64,000 nt of DNA from positions 748,606-812,605 of the forward strand of contig NZ_GL890775.1 of assembly GCF_000211415.1 (NCBI RefSeq). The letters are read 5' to 3'. The translations under genes and the position numbers were made by a program. The stretch comes from Enterobacter mori LMG 25706. Lineage in GTDB: Bacteria; Pseudomonadota; Gammaproteobacteria; Enterobacterales; Enterobacteriaceae. The notes beneath the pieces were generated by a model that did no database searches, was not told where the DNA came from, and was given only the letters and a program-made list of their open reading frames with translations. Numbering within the stretch: position 1 is the first letter of the stretch; each line of letters starts with the position of its first letter. Of the stretch, positions 48,474-55,960 are shown piece by piece.

Positions 48474-49406
48474 ATGGCGCTTTTTGAACAGAATTACCCG
48501 CGGGATCTGCGCGGTTACGCAGGCAACCCGCCGCACGCGCGGTGGCCGAATCAGGCGCGCATCGCCGTGCAGTTTGTGCTCAATTATGAGGAAGGGGCGG
48601 AAAACCACGTTCTGCACGGCGATGCCGGTTCCGAGCAATTCCTGTCGGACATCATCGGCGCGGCCAGCTACCCGGATAAACACATGTCGATGGACTCCCT
48701 CTACGAATACGGCAGCCGCGCCGGATTCTGGCGGATCCACAATGAATTTCAAAAGCGCGGCCTGCCGCTGACGGTCTTTGGCGTGGCGATGGCGCTGGCG
48801 CGTCACCCGGAGATCGTCGAGGCAATCAAGGGTGCGGATTACGACGTGGTGAGCCACGGCTGGCGCTGGATACACTATCAGCACATGGATATCCAACAGG
48901 AGCGCGAACACCTGCACAAAGCGGTGCAGGTGTTGACCGACCTCTTCGGCAAGCCGCCAACCGGCTGGTACACCGGGCGCGACAGCCCCAACACGCGTCA
49001 GCTGGTGGTGGAGCATGGCGGCTTCGACTACGACAGCGACTACTACGGCGACGACTTACCCTTCTGGACGGAAGTGGCCTGTAGCGACGGCACCCGCAAA
49101 CCGCACCTGATTGTGCCCTACACGCTGGATGCAAACGACATGCGCTTCGCCACCGCTCAGGGGTTTAATACCGCCGAGCAGTTTTATACGTATCTGAAGG
49201 ACAGTTTTGACGTGCTGTACGAAGAGGGCGAAAGCGCGCCGAAGATGATGTCCATCGGCATGCACTGCCGCCTGCTCGGGCGTCCGGGGCGTTTTCGCGC
49301 GCTGCAGCGGTTTCTTGATTACGTGCAGCAGCACGAGCGGGTGTGGGTCTGTACCCGCCAGCAGATTGCCGACCACTGGCGGGAAGTGCATCCGTTTCAG
49401 AAATAA
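48474..49406 (+). CDS. hpxB: Allantoinase HpxB (PuuE type)
   Basis: Hydrolyses allantoin to allantoate. 310 residues of the polysaccharide-deacetylase fold rather than the metal amidohydrolase AllB fold: ARIAVQFVLNYEEGAE, YDVVSHGWRWIHYQ and PPTGWYTGRDSPNTR are typical of PuuE. Starts at ATG 48474 after GAGGGGAG; an upstream frame to 48453 overlaps hpxA. Last gene of hpxSAB; a REP element follows. Confidence 0.92.
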   Translation: MALFEQNYPRDLRGYAGNPPHARWPNQARIAVQFVLNYEEGAENHVLHGDAGSEQFLSDIIGAASYPDKHMSMDSLYEYGSRAGFWRIHNEFQKRGLPLTVFGVAMALARHPEIVEAIKGADYDVVSHGWRWIHYQHMDIQQEREHLHKAVQVLTDLFGKPPTGWYTGRDSPNTRQLVVEHGGFDYDSDYYGDDLPFWTEVACSDGTRKPHLIVPYTLDANDMRFATAQGFNTAEQFYTYLKDSFDVLYEEGESAPKMMSIGMHCRLLGRPGRFRALQRFLDYVQQHERVWVCTRQQIADHWREVHPFQK

Positions 49407-49419
49407 TTGTGCCGTGTTT

Positions 49420-49453
49420 TGCCGGGTGGCGGCTGCGCCTTACCCGGCCTACA
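49420..49453. repeat. REP element after hpxB
   Basis: TGCCGGGTGGCGGCTGCGCC followed by TTACCCGGCCTACA. It is the exact reverse complement of the REP at 26003-26036 and lies 14 bases after the hpxB stop. From here to 49597 no other feature was recognised. Confidence 0.88.
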
Positions 49454-49597
49454 GGACGTCGCATGCCCGTTGGCGTTACACCATCAAACTCACATGCGCT
49501 GCCACGGGGCATTAGATTTTCTTTATCTGAGCGATTGATTTTTTCATCATTTTAGCCGGAAAATCCCTGCACTTTTAAAGGGAAAGGCAGACACCGG

Positions 49598-50728
49598 ATG
49601 TTCACACTCTACATGCAATGGGAAGCCAAGCGGAAACTGGCTCCGGCTGATATTCAGTTCATCCTCACGCCACGTGAATCACTTGAGATGGCGAGCATAT
49701 TTTACGAACTGGATTACCAGGAATACGACCAGCGTTACCCTTTTCACCGTCATAGTGTTCCGAGAAGGCGGGAAGGGGGTCATCACCGTCATGCAGCTCA
49801 GCCCTACAGACGCAAGCACAGACCGGAGTACGACGGACTCTATGATGAAGTGGAATGGAATCTTGAGCACGGCTGGATGGTTGGCGTGGACACGTGGGAA
49901 AAGTGGGATAAGTTCCGCAATCCGTTCTCCTTTGATGGCGAAGGTAATCTGGTTTATGACTGCTTCATGGATACCTACGGCGAGAGCTTCCCGCAGGTTG
50001 TGCGCCAAATCTACGAGTATACCCTCAACGAACACCAGGGCAGGAAGCCGCCTCCAACCGTTAAGGAGCACTATTCCGATGCCCCGATAAAACACGCTCA
50101 GGCCACAAAAACCATCAACAACAAAGCAGCGGGAAGGCTTCTTGCCGCGGGCGGCATCTACAACGGCAACATAGAGGGGTTTCATAAGACCGCACAGCAG
50201 CTAGGCGGCGATGCTCCAGCTGGTTACGATCAGGTTATGGACAACAAAGGGCTAATCATTGCTGGCGCTTCTGTTGCTGCCGGACTAAGAATGGGAAAAA
50301 TTAATATCACCGGAGAACTGGAAAAGTTATCGTCATTAAGCAAAATCCCAGAGTTTGAATCACCAGCTTTAAAGGGGTTTACCTCCGAGTCAGGTACATT
50401 GCTTAATGCCGAACACGCCGTTGTAGATTACAGAAAACTATCAACTTACTCTTTAGATGTTAACCACCCAGTCGGCGGGCATAAGGCTAGAGTATTCCAA
50501 TCGGCACTAGGTTTTAACCCGACAAATTCTGACGTGTTAGCAGGTCGAGTCCGAGAGGGCATACTAACCGGCCCAGCTAAAATTTTGAACGCGGACCAGT
50601 ACGGGCAGCGAATGGCTGTAGAGATGCCGATATTAGGCATAAACGGTGAGACAGTGATAGTGCGCAGCGGTTGGATATATGAAACTGATGCTGTTGTTCC
50701 ACGCATGACGACGATTTTGGTTAAGTGA
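49598..50728 (+). CDS. Polymorphic-toxin-like protein with C-terminal DUF6883-type domain
   Basis: 376 residues. The last ~95 (LDVNHPVGGHKARVFQSALG ... TVIVRSGWIYETDA) resemble the DUF6883 domain found at the tips of polymorphic toxins; residues ~170-260 look like a linker. The N-terminal part (MFTLYMQWEAKRKLAPADIQ) is not recognised. Residues about 50-76 are an odd Arg/His-rich stretch; the neighbouring frame over 49743-49825 reads TVIVFREGGKGVITVMQLSP, so two compensating indels are suspected. No signal peptide or secretion domain, so it may be an orphan toxin tip. Weak ribosome site. Followed by a small immunity-like gene. Base composition is more AT-rich than hpx. Confidence 0.68.
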   Translation: MFTLYMQWEAKRKLAPADIQFILTPRESLEMASIFYELDYQEYDQRYPFHRHSVPRRREGGHHRHAAQPYRRKHRPEYDGLYDEVEWNLEHGWMVGVDTWEKWDKFRNPFSFDGEGNLVYDCFMDTYGESFPQVVRQIYEYTLNEHQGRKPPPTVKEHYSDAPIKHAQATKTINNKAAGRLLAAGGIYNGNIEGFHKTAQQLGGDAPAGYDQVMDNKGLIIAGASVAAGLRMGKINITGELEKLSSLSKIPEFESPALKGFTSESGTLLNAEHAVVDYRKLSTYSLDVNHPVGGHKARVFQSALGFNPTNSDVLAGRVREGILTGPAKILNADQYGQRMAVEMPILGINGETVIVRSGWIYETDAVVPRMTTILVK

Positions 50729-50737
50729 GATCAGACC

Positions 50738-50944
50738 ATGAGAAGAGAAGAGTTTGAAGTGGTTGTGTTAGCCGAAGATTTGCCGGATGAAGGGTTAACT
50801 AAAGGCATGATAGGTGCCATCGTATTCATACATGAAAAACCACATCTGGCTTACATGGTTGAATTTGTTGATGATGAAGGCCGCACTGTTGCAATGCCTT
50901 CTCTTTTACCTGAGCAAATAACGGATTATATCCCGCCAGAATGA
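50738..50944 (+). CDS. DUF4926-like small protein, probable immunity protein
   Basis: 68 residues with MRREEFEVVVLAEDLPDEGL, KGMIGAIVFIHE, YMVEFVDDEGRTVAMP and LPEQITDYIPPE, the pattern of DUF4926 proteins, which are often encoded next to DUF6883 toxins. It starts nine bases after the toxin-like stop, so it is co-transcribed. Acidic, as expected for an immunity partner. Role inferred from pairing. Confidence 0.72.
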   Translation: MRREEFEVVVLAEDLPDEGLTKGMIGAIVFIHEKPHLAYMVEFVDDEGRTVAMPSLLPEQITDYIPPE

Positions 50945-50976
50945 TCCGGTTTATCATACGCTCGTTACTTACACTG

Positions 50977-51009
50977 CTAAAAAACACTCAGGGCGATTTC
51001 CCGCCCTGA
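50977..51009 (-). terminator. Terminator downstream of hpxWXYZ
   Basis: TCAGGGCG (50988-50995) pairs with CGCCCTGA (51002-51009). On the minus strand it is followed by GTGTTTTTTAG, so it can end transcription coming from hpxZ about 190 bases away. The plus-strand side lacks T residues. The rest of 51010-51196 shows nothing recognisable. Confidence 0.68.
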
Positions 51010-51196
51010 ACTGCAAAAGCATATGCATTCCTCCGTAAATACCCCGACGAGTCTGGTAAATTTATGAGGTCATGAATGACTATTCACCCTGATAAATGAC
51101 TACCGTTTGTAAAATGACTACGATGATTTTTACATAACAAGCAGAGGGACTTATGCAACCTTATAAACAACCATGAGTGGATACCTCAGCGGTGGC

Positions 51197-51613
51197 TTAT
51201 GGATGCAACCCTACGCATCTTTTTATTACACCACCCAAACTCACCTGCGCCGCCACGATGCGCCACCCGTAGGCAAACCGCACCCACGTCTGCTGCTGAC
51301 GGCCAATGCGTTCCGTGCCCTCGCGGGTAAACTCGGTGCTGCACACGGCATAATCCTCGCCGAAGGTGGTGATGACGGTGTGGCGCAACGTTCGCTGCAG
51401 CCCGGCGGACGGGCGCGCCGCGCGAAAGGCGCGGATTTCATCAATCCCGTACAGGTTTTCACCCGCCCCCAGACGCACCGTGTTTTTGTCGTGCCAGAAC
51501 AGCTCGTCCAGCACCGCAACGTTGTTGCTGACCAGCGCGTCTTCATAGCGGTAAAACGCGGCGGTCACCTCGGCAACCACCCACGGCAGGTTAATATCAT
51601 CGTGATTCATCAT
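51197..51613 (-). CDS. hpxZ: HpxZ, DUF3225/AtzH-like protein
   Basis: 138-residue SnoaL/NTF2-like fold protein: WVVAEVTAAFYRYEDALVSN, ELFWHDKNTVRLGAGENLYG, and QTWVRFAYGWRIVAAQVSLG. Homologues accompany AtzE-type amidases and HpxW; its own activity is not established. ATG 51613 overlaps the hpxY stop (ATGA) and follows GGAGG; ATG 51610 is an alternative. Last gene of hpxWXYZ. Confidence 0.85.
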   Translation of the reverse strand: MMNHDDINLPWVVAEVTAAFYRYEDALVSNNVAVLDELFWHDKNTVRLGAGENLYGIDEIRAFRAARPSAGLQRTLRHTVITTFGEDYAVCSTEFTREGTERIGRQQQTWVRFAYGWRIVAAQVSLGGVIKRCVGLHP

Positions 51614-53007
51614 GCGGCCACCTCCGCCGGGCGGGCATCGGCGATCCCACTCTCTTCCAGCACGCGCGCGACGCGCAGGCACGCCTGCTCGTTAAACGGC
51701 GCGGCAATCAGCTGCAGGCCAATCGGCGCACCCCGGGCGGTGCGCAGCGGAACGGTGGTCACGGGCAGGCCCAAAAAGGATATCGGCTGGGTCAGCATCC
51801 CCATGCTGGCGCGAATGGGGAGCGGCTGGCCGTTAATCTCCATGGTCTGCTCACCCGCGAGCGTCGCACTGCGCGGCGTTGCCGGGGCGATCAGCACGTC
51901 GGCCTGCGCGAAGAGGGTTTTAAACGCCTGCCGGGCGTGTGCGCGAAACCGCTGGGCCTGTATATACCAGGCGGAGGGGATCATCGCCCCGGCCAGCAGC
52001 CGTTCGCGGGAATGCGGCTCAAAACGCTCGGGCTCGCGGCGAAGCGCAGGCAGGTACTGGTTTCCCCCTTCGGAGGCGCTGATGATAAACGCTGCGGAGC
52101 GCGCCAGCTCGGCGTCTGGAAACTGCAGCTCATCCTGCACGTCGAGCGCCTTCGCCACCCGCGCCACGGCGTCTCGGGCATCCGCGTCGCACCAGGTGGT
52201 GAAGTAGCCGCCGAGCACCGCGCAGAGCAGGCCGTCAAGCCCGCGCTCAAGCAGGGGGCGCGTCTGCTCGCGCGAGCTCTCTGCCTGAAAACCGTCGCTG
52301 CTGTCCCGCCCCTGCAGCGCGTCATACACGGACGCCAGGTCGCACACACGGCGGGCAAAGGGACCGATATGATCCAGGCTCGCGACAAACGGATGGCTGC
52401 CGGATCGCGACAGGCGGCCAAAGGTGGGCTTCAGGCCATAGATGCCGCACAGGGAGGCCGGAACGCGAATCGAGCCGTTGGTGTCGGTGCCGAGCGAAAA
52501 GTGCACCAGCCCGGCGGCCACGGCGGCGGCTGAACCACCGGACGACCCGCCCGCAATGCGCGCCAGATCGTGCGGGTTACGCGTCGTGCCGTAGTGGCTG
52601 TTTTCGGTCGTGAAGCCGTAGGCGTAGGCGTCCATATTCACCATCCCGGTCAGCAGCCCGCCCGCGCTGCGCAGCTGGCGCACTGCGAAGCTGTCAGCGG
52701 CCGCGGCGGGGCGCTGGCTGAACAGCTCTGCCCCGGCGAGGGTGGTGTGACCGGCAACATCGAACAGATTTTTTACCGCGTAGGGCACGCCCGCCAGCGG
52801 TGGCAGGGGGCGCTTCTCGCGGCGCAGGGTGTCGATGCTCTCGGCTTCGGCGAGCATGCGTTCTTCCGTCACGGCGGTCCAGGCGTTGATCTGCGGGTTA
52901 ACGCGCGCAATTGCTTCCAGCGTCTGGTGAGCAATCTCGCGAGCGCTCAGCTCGCCTGCGCTCAGCGCATGCTGGATCGCGCTGATACTCATCTCGTGTA
53001 GCCTCAT
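51610..53007 (-). CDS. hpxY: HpxY, AtzE-family amidohydrolase
   Basis: 465-residue amidase-signature enzyme with the Ser-cisSer-Lys triad: GVPYAVKNLFDVAGH (Lys), IAGGSSGGSAAAVAAGL (cis-Ser) and SLGTDTNGSIRVPASLCGIYG (Ser nucleophile). In relatives AtzE needs the small protein AtzG, here HpxX, encoded just upstream. The position suggests a role in oxamate or ureide nitrogen release, with substrate unproven. The start at 53007 overlaps the hpxX stop; an internal Met six codons later is the alternative. Confidence 0.87.
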   Translation of the reverse strand: MRLHEMSISAIQHALSAGELSAREIAHQTLEAIARVNPQINAWTAVTEERMLAEAESIDTLRREKRPLPPLAGVPYAVKNLFDVAGHTTLAGAELFSQRPAAAADSFAVRQLRSAGGLLTGMVNMDAYAYGFTTENSHYGTTRNPHDLARIAGGSSGGSAAAVAAGLVHFSLGTDTNGSIRVPASLCGIYGLKPTFGRLSRSGSHPFVASLDHIGPFARRVCDLASVYDALQGRDSSDGFQAESSREQTRPLLERGLDGLLCAVLGGYFTTWCDADARDAVARVAKALDVQDELQFPDAELARSAAFIISASEGGNQYLPALRREPERFEPHSRERLLAGAMIPSAWYIQAQRFRAHARQAFKTLFAQADVLIAPATPRSATLAGEQTMEINGQPLPIRASMGMLTQPISFLGLPVTTVPLRTARGAPIGLQLIAAPFNEQACLRVARVLEESGIADARPAEVAA

Positions 53008-53192
53008 GCTTTGTATACTCCTGCGATCTCCAGACGGTCATCGAGCGGCAGCGCCATCAGCGGGGCGGCCAGGGCGGCAATGCGATTGAACTGCAACTGC
53101 AGCTCGGCGCGGCGGGCATCGTCCAGCGTCACGCCGAGCACGGACTCCATTTGCGCAAGATACGCATGCCAGTCGGGCTGTTGTGTGGTCAT
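53004..53192 (-). CDS. hpxX: HpxX, AtzG-like small subunit
   Basis: 62 residues, MTTQQPDWHAYLAQMESVLG to DDRLEIAGVYKA, a DUF4089/AtzG-like helical protein that partners AtzE-type amidases. The frame runs upstream to 53303 inside hpxW, but the ATG at 53192 follows a GGAG and is the family start. Ten bases after hpxW and four-base overlap with hpxY. Confidence 0.85.
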   Translation of the reverse strand: MTTQQPDWHAYLAQMESVLGVTLDDARRAELQLQFNRIAALAAPLMALPLDDRLEIAGVYKA

Positions 53193-53202
53193 TTTTTTCT
53201 CC

Positions 53203-54786
53203 TCAGAATCCGGCGGCCGCGCCGTTGCTGCGCGGGTCAAATGCCCCTTCGAACAGCCCGTTGGGGTGGCGGACAATCGCGCCCGCGTGGCCCATCGCTT
53301 CACTGAAGTCCGGGAACATTTCTACCTCATGTCCCCGCGCGCGGAGTTGTGAGACCGTTTCAGCGCTAAAGCGCCCTTCAAGTTTTAATGTGTCCGAGGT
53401 TTGTCCCCAGGTGCGACCCAGCAGCCAGCGCGGGCGGGAAATGCTTTCCTGTAAAGGCACGCCCTGAATCGCGTAGCGGGTAAAGAGCGCAGCCTGGGTT
53501 TGTGGCTGTCCGTCACCGCCCATCGATCCGTAGACCATCACGCGCCCGTCCTTAAGACGCGCCGCCGCCGGGTTCAGGGTATGGAAGGGCTGTTTGCCCG
53601 GCGCGAGGGCCAGAAGATGATGGGGATCGAGACTGAACGATGCGCCCCGGTTCTGCCAGACGATGCCGGTGTCGGGCAGAACCACGCCGCTGCCGAACTC
53701 GTGATAGATACTCTGGATAAACGATACGGCGAGCCCGCTGTTATCCATCACCCCCATCCACACCGTATCGCCGGGGCCTTTACCGGTGCCCCACGGCGCG
53801 GCGCGGCTATCGTCAACCCTGTCGACAAGCGCCTGCAGAGCGGCGGGATCCAGCAGTTTCTGAACATCGGTTTTCAGCTCGCGCGGGTCGGTGATGTGGG
53901 CATCGCGCAGGCCAAAGGCCAGCTTGGTGGCTTCAACGATGCGGTGAATGGTGTCGGCATCGTCGGCCTCCGCCATGTTCAGACAATCGGTGATGCCGAG
54001 TATCGCCAGCGAGACCAGTCCCTGCGTCGGCGGGGCGTGGTTAAAGATCTCCCCCTGCTGATGCTGCAGCTTCAGCGGCGCGGTGCGCCGGGCAGCGTGC
54101 GCGTGTAAATCGGCCAGCGTCACGGGCAGGCCCAGCGTCTCCATGCCGTGCGCCAGCACGTTCGCCAGCGGGCCGCGATAAAAGCTGTCCAGACCCTCTT
54201 CCACCAAACGCGTCAACGTCGTGGCCATGGCGGGCTGGTAAAACCGGCTCCCGACCTGCGGCGGCTTACCGTCCACCAGCCAGGTTTCCGCGAAGCCGGG
54301 GATGGCCTTCAGTTCGTCGAATTTACTGGCCGTGGCATGGGCCTGAGAGGCCGTGACCGGGGTGCCGTTCTGCGCATAGTCAATGGCGTCGGCCAGCAGG
54401 CGAGCCAGCGGCAGCGCCTTGCCGGTCATCTCGCGCGAAACCATCAGCGCCTCGTCCCAGCCGCTCACCGTACCGGCGACGGTCAGCGCCGCACGGGGCC
54501 CGCGATGAGGGATATGCGCCAGCCCGTCGTAGGCGGCGAGCGTTGCCAGCGATCCCGCCGCGCCGCTGGCATCAATGGCGACAGGTTCGCCTTCCGGCGG
54601 CACGATGAGCCAGAAGCCATCGCCGCCCAGCCCGTTCATGTGCGGATAAACCACGGCAATGGTGGCCGCCGCGGCGACCATTGCCTCTATCGCGCTGCCG
54701 CCTTCGCGCAGCACCGCCAGCGCGCTCTGGCTGGCGAGATGGTGGGGCGCAACGGCCATGCCGTGCGTGGAGACATTACTTTGCAT
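53203..54786 (-). CDS. hpxW: Oxamate amidohydrolase HpxW
   Basis: Gamma-glutamyltransferase-family Ntn hydrolase that converts oxamate to oxalate and ammonia in Klebsiella. 527 residues; Thr341 in GKGPGDTVWMGVMDNSG is the expected self-processing nucleophile, followed by the SGVVLPDTGIVWQNRGASF region. No signal peptide, so cytoplasmic, unlike periplasmic Ggt. First gene of hpxWXYZ, under a sigma-54 promoter, divergent from hpxU. Confidence 0.9.
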   Translation of the reverse strand: MQSNVSTHGMAVAPHHLASQSALAVLREGGSAIEAMVAAAATIAVVYPHMNGLGGDGFWLIVPPEGEPVAIDASGAAGSLATLAAYDGLAHIPHRGPRAALTVAGTVSGWDEALMVSREMTGKALPLARLLADAIDYAQNGTPVTASQAHATASKFDELKAIPGFAETWLVDGKPPQVGSRFYQPAMATTLTRLVEEGLDSFYRGPLANVLAHGMETLGLPVTLADLHAHAARRTAPLKLQHQQGEIFNHAPPTQGLVSLAILGITDCLNMAEADDADTIHRIVEATKLAFGLRDAHITDPRELKTDVQKLLDPAALQALVDRVDDSRAAPWGTGKGPGDTVWMGVMDNSGLAVSFIQSIYHEFGSGVVLPDTGIVWQNRGASFSLDPHHLLALAPGKQPFHTLNPAAARLKDGRVMVYGSMGGDGQPQTQAALFTRYAIQGVPLQESISRPRWLLGRTWGQTSDTLKLEGRFSAETVSQLRARGHEVEMFPDFSEAMGHAGAIVRHPNGLFEGAFDPRSNGAAAGF

Positions 54787-54821
54787 GAAGCGTCCTCGTA
54801 ACCCTGAAAGTCACAAGGTGC

Positions 54822-54837
54822 TGCAAAAGCTGTTCCA
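54822..54837 (-). promoter_or_regulatory. Sigma-54 promoter of hpxWXYZ
   Basis: On the minus strand TGGAACAGCTTTTGCA fits TGGCACG-N4-TTGCA with a mismatch at the C of the -24 box; GG and GC are ten bases apart. It lies 36 bases before the hpxW start. Confidence 0.78.
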
Positions 54838-54840
54838 GTT

Positions 54841-54858
54841 CTGAAAGAAAAGTTTCAG
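54841..54858. promoter_or_regulatory. Probable HpxU operator 1
   Basis: CTGAAAGAAAAGTTTCAG is an inverted repeat with 6-base arms. It covers the -35 position of a TATAAT box (54871-54876) that could serve hpxU, and adjoins the hpxW -24 element. The same core recurs at 54905 and 55922. Confidence 0.68.
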
Positions 54859-54904
54859 TAAACTGGCACGTATAATGAATACGCAGAATAAAAGGTACAA
54901 TGTA

Positions 54905-54922
54905 ATGAAACAAAAGTTACAG
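54905..54922. promoter_or_regulatory. Probable HpxU operator 2
   Basis: ATGAAACAAAAGTTACAG resembles operator 1 at most positions and lies eight bases before the hpxU start, suiting autorepression. Confidence 0.65.
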
Positions 54923-54929
54923 AGGCGCT

Positions 54930-55769
54930 ATGGAACAGTTAGATGAACGTCTGAAAGCACAGTACCCGTCGCTGTCGCCGCAGGAGCAGCGGGTGGCGGA
55001 TTTTATTTTCGACCATTTTGACGATCTCATTAGCTACAACAGCGCCGAGCTGGCGCAGCTGAGCGGAGTGTCGAAAGCCACGGTCAGCCGTCTGTTTAAG
55101 CGTCTGGGTTATGAGAAATATAAAGACATGCGCGACGAGTTGCGCACCCTGCGCCAGAGCGGGATGCCGCTCACCGATAACCGCGACGCGGTGCAGGGCA
55201 ATACGCTGCTGGCGCGCCACTATAAGCAAGAGATGGCGAACCTGACCCAGTGGGTCAATGCCCTCGACGCGCAGCAGTTTGCCGATGCCATGGCCTGCAT
55301 GGTGAAGGCGCGGCGCATCGTCATTATCGGCATGCGTAACGCCTATCCGGCGGCGCTGCACCTGCGCCAGCAGCTGCTGCAGGCGCGCGGTCAGGTGCTG
55401 GTCCTGCCGCAGCCGGGGCAGAGCCTGAGCGAGGAGCTGGTGGATTTAACGCCGGAGGATCTGGTGGTCATGATGGCCTTTCGCCGCCGCCCGCGCATCA
55501 TCCGCCCGCTGATGCAGCAGCTTCAGAGCAGCGGTATTCCGGTGCTGCTGATGTGCGAGCCGCAGGCGCACAGCCTGTTCCCGCTGGCGAGCTGGCAGCT
55601 CTGCGCTCCTCTGGACAGCGTCTCGGCCTATGACAGCTACTCCTCGGTCAACAGTCTGATCAATCTGCTGGCGAATGCTTTCCTGCATGAAATTCTTGAT
55701 AAAGGCCGTCCGCGCATTCACGACATTGCTTCCCTCTACCAGCAGCTGGACGAACTCGAACAGCGATAA
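54930..55769 (+). CDS. hpxU: RpiR-family regulator HpxU
   Basis: Repressor of the allantoate and oxamate genes in Klebsiella. 279 residues: N-terminal HTH_6 (LSPQEQRVADFIFDH; LAQLSGVSKATVSRLFKRLG, about 15-62) and a SIS sugar-isomerase-type sensor from about 115 to 260 (RRIVIIGMRNAYPAALHLRQ; DLVVMMAFRRRPRII). Lies between the two operons it is expected to control. Its own promoter is probably the TATAAT at 54871. Confidence 0.9.
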   Translation: MEQLDERLKAQYPSLSPQEQRVADFIFDHFDDLISYNSAELAQLSGVSKATVSRLFKRLGYEKYKDMRDELRTLRQSGMPLTDNRDAVQGNTLLARHYKQEMANLTQWVNALDAQQFADAMACMVKARRIVIIGMRNAYPAALHLRQQLLQARGQVLVLPQPGQSLSEELVDLTPEDLVVMMAFRRRPRIIRPLMQQLQSSGIPVLLMCEPQAHSLFPLASWQLCAPLDSVSAYDSYSSVNSLINLLANAFLHEILDKGRPRIHDIASLYQQLDELEQR

Positions 55770-55790
55770 TGGGGCATCAGACTGGTGCTT

Positions 55791-55807
55791 TGCATTAAAA
55801 TGGTGCA
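55791..55807. promoter_or_regulatory. NtrC-type site upstream of hpxF
   Basis: TGCATTAAAATGGTGCA fits GCAC-N7-GTGC with one change and resembles the strong NtrC sites of glnA. It is about 90 bases upstream of the hpxF -24 box. Confidence 0.75.
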
Positions 55808-55812
55808 GATGT

Positions 55813-55844
55813 CGGGTCGGGAAAACGCACGTTTTTTCGACCCG
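55813..55844 (+). terminator. Hairpin after hpxU
   Basis: CGGGTCG pairs with CGACCCG, and AAAACG with CGTTTT inside it. It lies 44 bases after the hpxU stop and probably ends the hpxU transcript, although no T run follows. Confidence 0.55.
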
Positions 55845-55892
55845 TCCGCGTTTTATCAGGCTTTACAAGAATATTCCCCGCTTCGCCTTATC

Positions 55893-55908
55893 TGGCACAT
55901 TAGTTGCA
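55893..55908 (+). promoter_or_regulatory. Sigma-54 promoter of hpxFGHIJK
   Basis: TGGCACATTAGTTGCA matches TGGCACG-N4-TTGCA except for one base, with the invariant GG and GC ten bases apart. It is 53 bases upstream of the hpxF start. Confidence 0.9.
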
Positions 55909-55921
55909 AAATCACATTCAA

Positions 55922-55938
55922 AGAATCTTTTGTTTCAT
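55922..55938. promoter_or_regulatory. Probable HpxU operator 3
   Basis: The reverse complement of 55923-55938 is ATGAAACAAAAGATTC, sharing ATGAAACAAAAG with operator 2. It sits just downstream of the sigma-54 start, a position suitable for repression of hpxF. Confidence 0.65.
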
Positions 55939-55960
55939 GTTAACGTTACGGGGAAGCACC

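Noticed and set aside
54864-54876. TGGCACG as a plus-strand sigma-54 promoter for hpxU
   Set aside because: The -24 word is perfect but the -12 position reads GA, not GC. The same stretch holds TATAAT, so a sigma-70 promoter is more plausible.
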